Origin: Saccharofermentans sp.
Lineage (GTDB): Bacteria; Bacillota; Clostridia; Saccharofermentanales; Saccharofermentanaceae
NCBI GenBank assembly: GCA_024688685.1
Contig: JAILDX010000017.1
Span: forward strand, 62,001-126,000
Direction of reading: 5' to 3'
Length of the DNA stretch: 64,000 nt
In this document: positions 61,301 through 64,000 of the stretch, piece after piece
Position numbering within the stretch: the stretch's first letter is position 1
How the letters are laid out: the number at the start of each line of letters is the position of its first letter
Made by a program: the position numbers and the translations under genes
The notes under the pieces: generated by a model
Databases searched by the model: none
What the model saw: only the letters and a program-made list of their open reading frames with translations
What the model was told of the DNA's origin: nothing

Positions 61301-61808
61301 CGCTGCTGACGCGCTCATATCCCGCCTCCGAGAGCCTGTTGCTCAGATTGGATGGACCCTCCACGCTGCCGAGCTCAAACTCGATGCATCTCTTCTGAAT
61401 ATCGCTTGATAAAGGTATCTTATTTATTAGTGTCTCGCCGGGAAGAATGACAGCACCGTAATTGCCGGATGCGATCCTTGACAACGCCGCGATCCTCTCT
61501 ATCTCATCATCTCTGGAACCTGCGAATGCCGAAACAAGCGTGAGCATAGACGGCGGCAGAATAACTACCTCCCCATCGACATAGGGCTTTACGGAATCTG
61601 CCATCTCTCTTGCCCGCAGAGCATCGGGAACGATGATCACCGGTTTCTTCCCGAGTTTATTAGCAAGTGCGCAGATAACGAAACCCTTCTGCTCTTCACA
61701 CAGCCCGCGTATATTCAGATGAACACCGGGCCTTATCTTTCCTGCCGCCTCCATAAGCGCATGATCTTTGCTTATCAGGCTCAGCAGGTGTTTTGTTATA
61801 TCATTCAT
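58314..61808 (-). CDS. mfd: Transcription-repair coupling factor
   Basis: Removes stalled RNA polymerase at DNA damage and recruits UvrA. 1164 residues, standard. N-terminal UvrB-like part (SVKGEFSWRGDIVDVFPPDM), RNA-polymerase-interaction domain (VGDYVVHDDYGIGRYEGIES), RecG-like translocase with Walker A LLCGDVGFGKTEVAMRA, DEEQ box LLVIDEEQRFGVNHKEKI, SATPIPRTLHMSLSGIRD, and YQIKGRVGRSDRQAYAYI, then the C-terminal UvrA-masking D7 domain. ATG follows AAAGGAAAAT. Overlaps pth by eight bases. Confidence 0.96.
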   Translation of the reverse strand: MNDITKHLLSLISKDHALMEAAGKIRPGVHLNIRGLCEEQKGFVICALANKLGKKPVIIVPDALRAREMADSVKPYVDGEVVILPPSMLTLVSAFAGSRDDEIERIAALSRIASGNYGAVILPGETLINKIPLSSDIQKRCIEFELGSVEGPSNLSNRLSEAGYERVSSVSVKGEFSWRGDIVDVFPPDMEQPVRISFFDDEVDQIKIFDPDTQRSSDSIKTVTICPATEFFIAEDEREYAAEQIMNQAETEISRMSGKGEAVKVARLLRENARKDSEAIKQGMRVTGFAKWISCAVKYTCSILDYPFTDSVLFLSELSETDKRMGMYQAEYALRCQNSSEVGMAPFSARNSVFEKSNIMRRLDRGEAIAVSCFGSGFAGGIACSLTGFPQESYNRRIDELADLIKLDNDNKERRLFFFIGESTRAEDLRKELAERSCYPELLMPSIRTGFTYPALGISVFGEQDLFGQGRITKPKKKNSARLTFIGEIKVGDYVVHDDYGIGRYEGIESRKVDKETRDFLKIVYAKDQIVYLVPERMDLLQKYIGPGDKEPKLSKLGGSDWTNKVEKAQRSIKKTAYDLLSLYAVRDATEGFEHFPDSEEQKAFEEAFPFVETEDQIRAINEIKHDMESKRPMDRLLCGDVGFGKTEVAMRAMIKCVMSGKQAVMIAPTTLLAQQHYETMIRRCGSLPVSIVLLSRFVPAAKLKTNISMIKSGKADIIIGTHRALSEDIVFKDLGLLVIDEEQRFGVNHKEKIKNIRKNIDVLSLSATPIPRTLHMSLSGIRDISMIEEAPINRRAVQTYVMEYDDDIVIQACLREIGRGGQVFYLHNAIRNIDTVTQRLAEKMPGVRVIYAHGKMNEQELEQIIMDFAAGKYDILVCTTIIENGVDMPNVNTLIVEDADRFGLAQLYQIKGRVGRSDRQAYAYITYDPDKILKEDAAKRLEAIREFTELGSGVKIAMRDLEVRGAGSLLGAEQHGMMEAIGYELYCRMLDEEIFRLKKEGGEEIAERAPEVPVSIDFECHIPSGYIVNESDRMIIYRKISDVADKEEYDDLLDEVTDRFGDPPRQVGMLAGISVIRHMAALLGFRKVDIKNTGVRMIFDPSKPIDMKSISTLMSDPKMSERVRIDAVRETELVYKPVSVQNELTIEEVIRILCILSENKSVV

Positions 61809-62337
61809 ATTTTCCTTTGATAATATCCTTTACGGCTTCCACTGCCGCTTCAAAAGATTCAAATACTTCTACCCTCTGATCTTCAGGGACGTTGCTCAGA
61901 ACATAATCCACCAGATCCCAGTGCTCGGGAACAGGACCTGTACCGATCCTGACTCTCGGGAACTCTGTTGTTCCCAGCTGCTCAATGATGGACTTCATTC
62001 CGTTATGTGTTCCTGCGGAACCCTTTGTCCTCACGCGGATCTTGCCGCGGGCGATATCGATGTCGTCGTAGATGACTATTATGTGCGACGGTTCTGCCTT
62101 GAAGAACCTGGCAGCCTGGGATACCGATATACCCGACAGGTTCATATAGGTAAAAGGCTTGAGTAGAACGACATCCTCCCCTTCTATCTTGCCCTTTCCG
62201 TATTCGCCTTCGAACTTGGACTTGCCGATAGTGATACCGGTCTTCTCAGCCAGAAGATCAATGGCGAGAAAACCCATATTGTGCCACGTCTTATAGTACT
62301 TGGTGCCGGGATTGCCTAATCCGACGATCAGCCACAT
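61801..62337 (-). CDS. pth: Peptidyl-tRNA hydrolase
   Basis: Frees tRNA from stalled peptides. 178 residues. LIVGLGNPGTKYYKTWHNMGF contains the conserved Asn and catalytic His (residue 19), KPFTYMNLSG, VIYDDIDIARGKIRVR with the catalytic Asp, and SAGTHNGMKSIIEQLGT. One base separates it from glmU upstream; mfd overlaps its end. The glmU-pth-mfd order is common in Firmicutes. Confidence 0.96.
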   Translation of the reverse strand: MWLIVGLGNPGTKYYKTWHNMGFLAIDLLAEKTGITIGKSKFEGEYGKGKIEGEDVVLLKPFTYMNLSGISVSQAARFFKAEPSHIIVIYDDIDIARGKIRVRTKGSAGTHNGMKSIIEQLGTTEFPRVRIGTGPVPEHWDLVDYVLSNVPEDQRVEVFESFEAAVEAVKDIIKGKYE

Positions 62338-62338
62338 A

Positions 62339-63748
62339 TCAGACCTCCGAACGCTTGTCGTCCAGCCTGATGTAGTTTGCTCCTCTCATGCGGCTCTTCT
62401 TGGCAACCCACTCCTCCTTGTTGACCTGCTTGGATCTTCCGATACCGAGTCCAAGGGGCGGAACATCTTCCGTGATAGTGGAGCCTGCAGCGATGTAGCT
62501 GTCCTTGCCGAGAACGACAGAGGATACGATATTCGAATTGCCTCCGATAAATACGTTGTCCTCGATAGTGCATCCGACCTTGTCCTGACCGTCGAAGTTA
62601 CAGGTAATCGTACCGCATCCGAAGTTAACGTTCTTGCCGACCGTGGAATCGCCTACATATGTAAGGTGTCTTGCACGTGTATATTCATCGATCTTTGAGT
62701 TCTTGACCTCAACGTATGCACCGATCGTGACATGATCCTTGATGACCGTGTCAGGTCTGATGTGAGAGAAGGGTCCGATACGGCAGTCAGATCCGATGAC
62801 GCTGTGAGAAGCGATGGAGGAATCGATCGTCGTGTCATCACCTACGGTGACGTTATCAAGTCTTGTGTTCTCACCGATGATACAGTTCTCACCGATGACT
62901 GTCTCGCCCATCAGAGTGGAGCCGGGAAGGATTACCGTATCCCTTCCGATCTTGACCTGGTGGTGAACCCATGTGGAGTTCATATCGAGGAACTGAACAC
63001 CTTCCGCCATATGACGGGCGATGATCCTTCTGTTCATAAGCTTTGTTGCCTCATAGAGCTGCTTACGGTCATTGATTCCCCTCGTGTCATCGAAATCGCA
63101 GATCGCAACACCCACCTTGTGTCCGTCGCCGATCAGTATTCCGATAGTATCTGTAAGGTAATACTCCTTCTGTGCATTCTCTGCGCCGAGTCTTCCCAGA
63201 GCCGAGAGGAGCAGCGGAGTGCTGAATACATACATTGAGGAATTGATCTCTCTGATCTTGAGTTCTTCCTCTGTGCAGTCCCTGTGCTCAACGATCTTGA
63301 TGACGTTGCCGTTCTCATCCCTTACGAGTCTTCCGTATCCTGCAGGGTCCTCTGCAACAGCCGAAACAACAGTAGCTGCGTATCCGCCCTCTGCCGTCAT
63401 GTCGATTGCCTTCCTGATCGTCTCAGATGTTACCATCGGGCAGTCGCCGGGGAGAACGATGACGTATCCGTCTCTTCCCTCAAGAAAAGGAGCCGCCTGC
63501 ATAACTGCGTGTCCGGTTCCGAGTCTCTTCTCCTGGAAAGCATAAGCAACATGCTCACCGAGAATATTCCTTATCTCCTCCTGCTGGTCTCCTACAACAT
63601 AAACCTGATCACTGCATCCGGCCTCGAAAAGGGCATCCGAAACCCACTTGATAATTGGCTTGCCTGCCACCTGAAAAACAACTTTGGAATGATTTGACTT
63701 CATTCTCGTGCTCTTGCCTGCCGCCATTACTACAGCACATATTTCCAT
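62339..63748 (-). CDS. glmU: Bifunctional UDP-N-acetylglucosamine pyrophosphorylase / glucosamine-1-phosphate acetyltransferase
   Basis: Makes UDP-GlcNAc for peptidoglycan. 469 residues. N-terminal nucleotidyltransferase: VVMAAGKSTRMKSNHSKVVF, QEKRLGTGHAVMQAAPFL, LPGDCPMVTSETI, EINSSMYVFSTPLLLSAL. C-terminal left-handed beta helix acetyltransferase with repeated hexapeptides: GENCIIGENTRLDNVTVGDD, VIGSDCRIGPFSHIRPDTV, GDSTVGKNVNFGCGTI. First gene of the glmU-pth-mfd set, which feeds the MurA/MurB steps; murB lies elsewhere in the window as a fusion. Confidence 0.96.
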   Translation of the reverse strand: MEICAVVMAAGKSTRMKSNHSKVVFQVAGKPIIKWVSDALFEAGCSDQVYVVGDQQEEIRNILGEHVAYAFQEKRLGTGHAVMQAAPFLEGRDGYVIVLPGDCPMVTSETIRKAIDMTAEGGYAATVVSAVAEDPAGYGRLVRDENGNVIKIVEHRDCTEEELKIREINSSMYVFSTPLLLSALGRLGAENAQKEYYLTDTIGILIGDGHKVGVAICDFDDTRGINDRKQLYEATKLMNRRIIARHMAEGVQFLDMNSTWVHHQVKIGRDTVILPGSTLMGETVIGENCIIGENTRLDNVTVGDDTTIDSSIASHSVIGSDCRIGPFSHIRPDTVIKDHVTIGAYVEVKNSKIDEYTRARHLTYVGDSTVGKNVNFGCGTITCNFDGQDKVGCTIEDNVFIGGNSNIVSSVVLGKDSYIAAGSTITEDVPPLGLGIGRSKQVNKEEWVAKKSRMRGANYIRLDDKRSEV

Positions 63749-63794
63749 ATATTAAAGATATCCTTTCACATCTGGTGAATTTTAACCGCGTATT

Positions 63795-63818
63795 ATTATA
63801 GCAGAAAAGATGTATAAT
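63795..63818. promoter_or_regulatory. Divergent promoters between glmU and the right-edge lipoprotein gene
   Basis: Minus strand CTGCTATAAT (63795-63804) is an extended -10 (TGn-TATAAT) for glmU. Plus strand TATAAT (63813-63818) serves the lipoprotein gene. The two -10 boxes are only 12 bases apart; no clear -35 boxes. Confidence 0.5.
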
Positions 63819-63863
63819 TATTAGGACAATTAGGCAATTTTGGAAGAGAGGATGGGATCATTT

Positions 63864-64000
63864 ATGTCCCGACGTTTTTTTGTATATACAGTGATTTCAA
63901 TATCTTTGGGCCTGCTGATGCTTACTGCTGCAGCCGGCTGCGATCTTACATCTCCGGATGAGATAGAAGACGGGAACGATTCAGTATCCGTCATCGCAAC
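63864..64000 (+). CDS. Lipoprotein, N-terminal part (runs off right edge)
   Basis: Signal peptide MSRRFFVYTVISISLGLLML with lipobox TAAAGC (AAGC-D), followed by an acidic linker TSPDEIEDGNDSVSV. The frame is open to the window end. An in-frame ATG at 63852 is an alternative start (GGAAG five bases before); 63864 gives the more usual signal peptide. Function cannot be judged from 45 residues. Confidence 0.7.
   Translation, partial: MSRRFFVYTVISISLGLLMLTAAAGCDLTSPDEIEDGNDSVSVIA

Noticed and set aside
1..64000. Prophage, insertion sequence or toxin-antitoxin system
   Set aside because: No integrase, transposase, capsid, terminase or known toxin/antitoxin pattern was recognised on either strand.

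Overview
The window reads as chromosomal DNA of an anaerobic, Gram-positive, cellulose- or cellodextrin-using member of the Clostridia (low-to-moderate GC by eye). The evidence is the scr-dnaX order, the hprK-murB-rapZ-whiA neighbourhood, lipoproteins with lipoboxes, a split transketolase, Trk potassium uptake, two GH94 sugar phosphorylases and AGGAGG-type ribosome binding sites almost everywhere. A rumen or gut relative of Saccharofermentans/Oscillospirales is a guess from gene style, not something the sequence proves. Most genes lie on the minus strand. No phage, insertion sequence or CRISPR array is visible.

Layout. 1-2.2 kb: dnaX (running off the left edge) behind the SRP RNA. 2.2-4.3 kb: a non-coding stretch full of inverted repeats, a broken copy of a pilin module and an intact type IV pilin-like gene. 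4.3-11.7 kb: a tightly coupled minus-strand run encoding a FliB-like methylase, both transketolase halves, alanine racemase, NAD(P)HX dehydratase, MetA, a uridine-kinase-like enzyme and a membrane protein. 11.8-14.1 kb: a small unknown protein and a membrane-anchored beta-propeller. 14.2-20.7 kb: an operon running cellodextrin phosphorylase, bcp, hprK, a murB-rapZ(C-terminal domain) gene fusion, and whiA. 20.8-30.5 kb: the rest of the cellodextrin locus, i.e. a sugar-sensor/GGDEF protein, cellobiose phosphorylase, two ABC permeases (one with a very large extracellular insertion) and a solute-binding lipoprotein.

30.5-41 kb: a lipoprotein, an orphan CbiG-like protein, a 2-hydroxyacid dehydrogenase, a DUF4203-type membrane protein, Dus, two COG0523 (CobW-like) GTPases of which the second carries a long His tract, and trkA-trkH. 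41-54 kb: housekeeping and accessory genes (surE, an RlmI-like methyltransferase, a shikimate-kinase-like protein, a DUF4130 protein, a CPBP protease, trxB, a thioesterase, Mrp, gpmI, a DUF4250 micro-gene), then two tandem paralogous membrane GTPases and a GNAT. 54-56.8 kb: two small lipoproteins, an Ala/Glu/Lys coiled-coil protein, structured non-coding DNA and tRNA-Arg(CCG). 56.8-64 kb: a biotin-dependent carboxyltransferase subunit, mfd, pth, glmU and the start of a lipoprotein.

How the parts fit. The clearest working unit is cellodextrin use. The binding protein and two permeases would import cellodextrins (the ATPase must be encoded elsewhere), cellodextrin phosphorylase would shorten long chains and cellobiose phosphorylase would split cellobiose, both saving ATP by releasing glucose 1-phosphate. 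A cytosolic LacI-type ligand domain joined to GGDEF sits between the two phosphorylase genes and may turn sugar level into a cyclic-di-GMP signal. Both phosphorylase genes share a near-identical 18-base promoter/start element. The cellodextrin phosphorylase gene is translationally coupled to bcp and so leads the operon that makes HPr kinase and the MurB-RapZ fusion, tying carbon intake to catabolite control and cell-wall precursor synthesis. The least expected items are the MurB-RapZ fusion without the RapZ kinase domain, the giant-loop permease, the sensor-GGDEF protein lacking its inhibitory site, and the paired CobW and GTPase paralogues.
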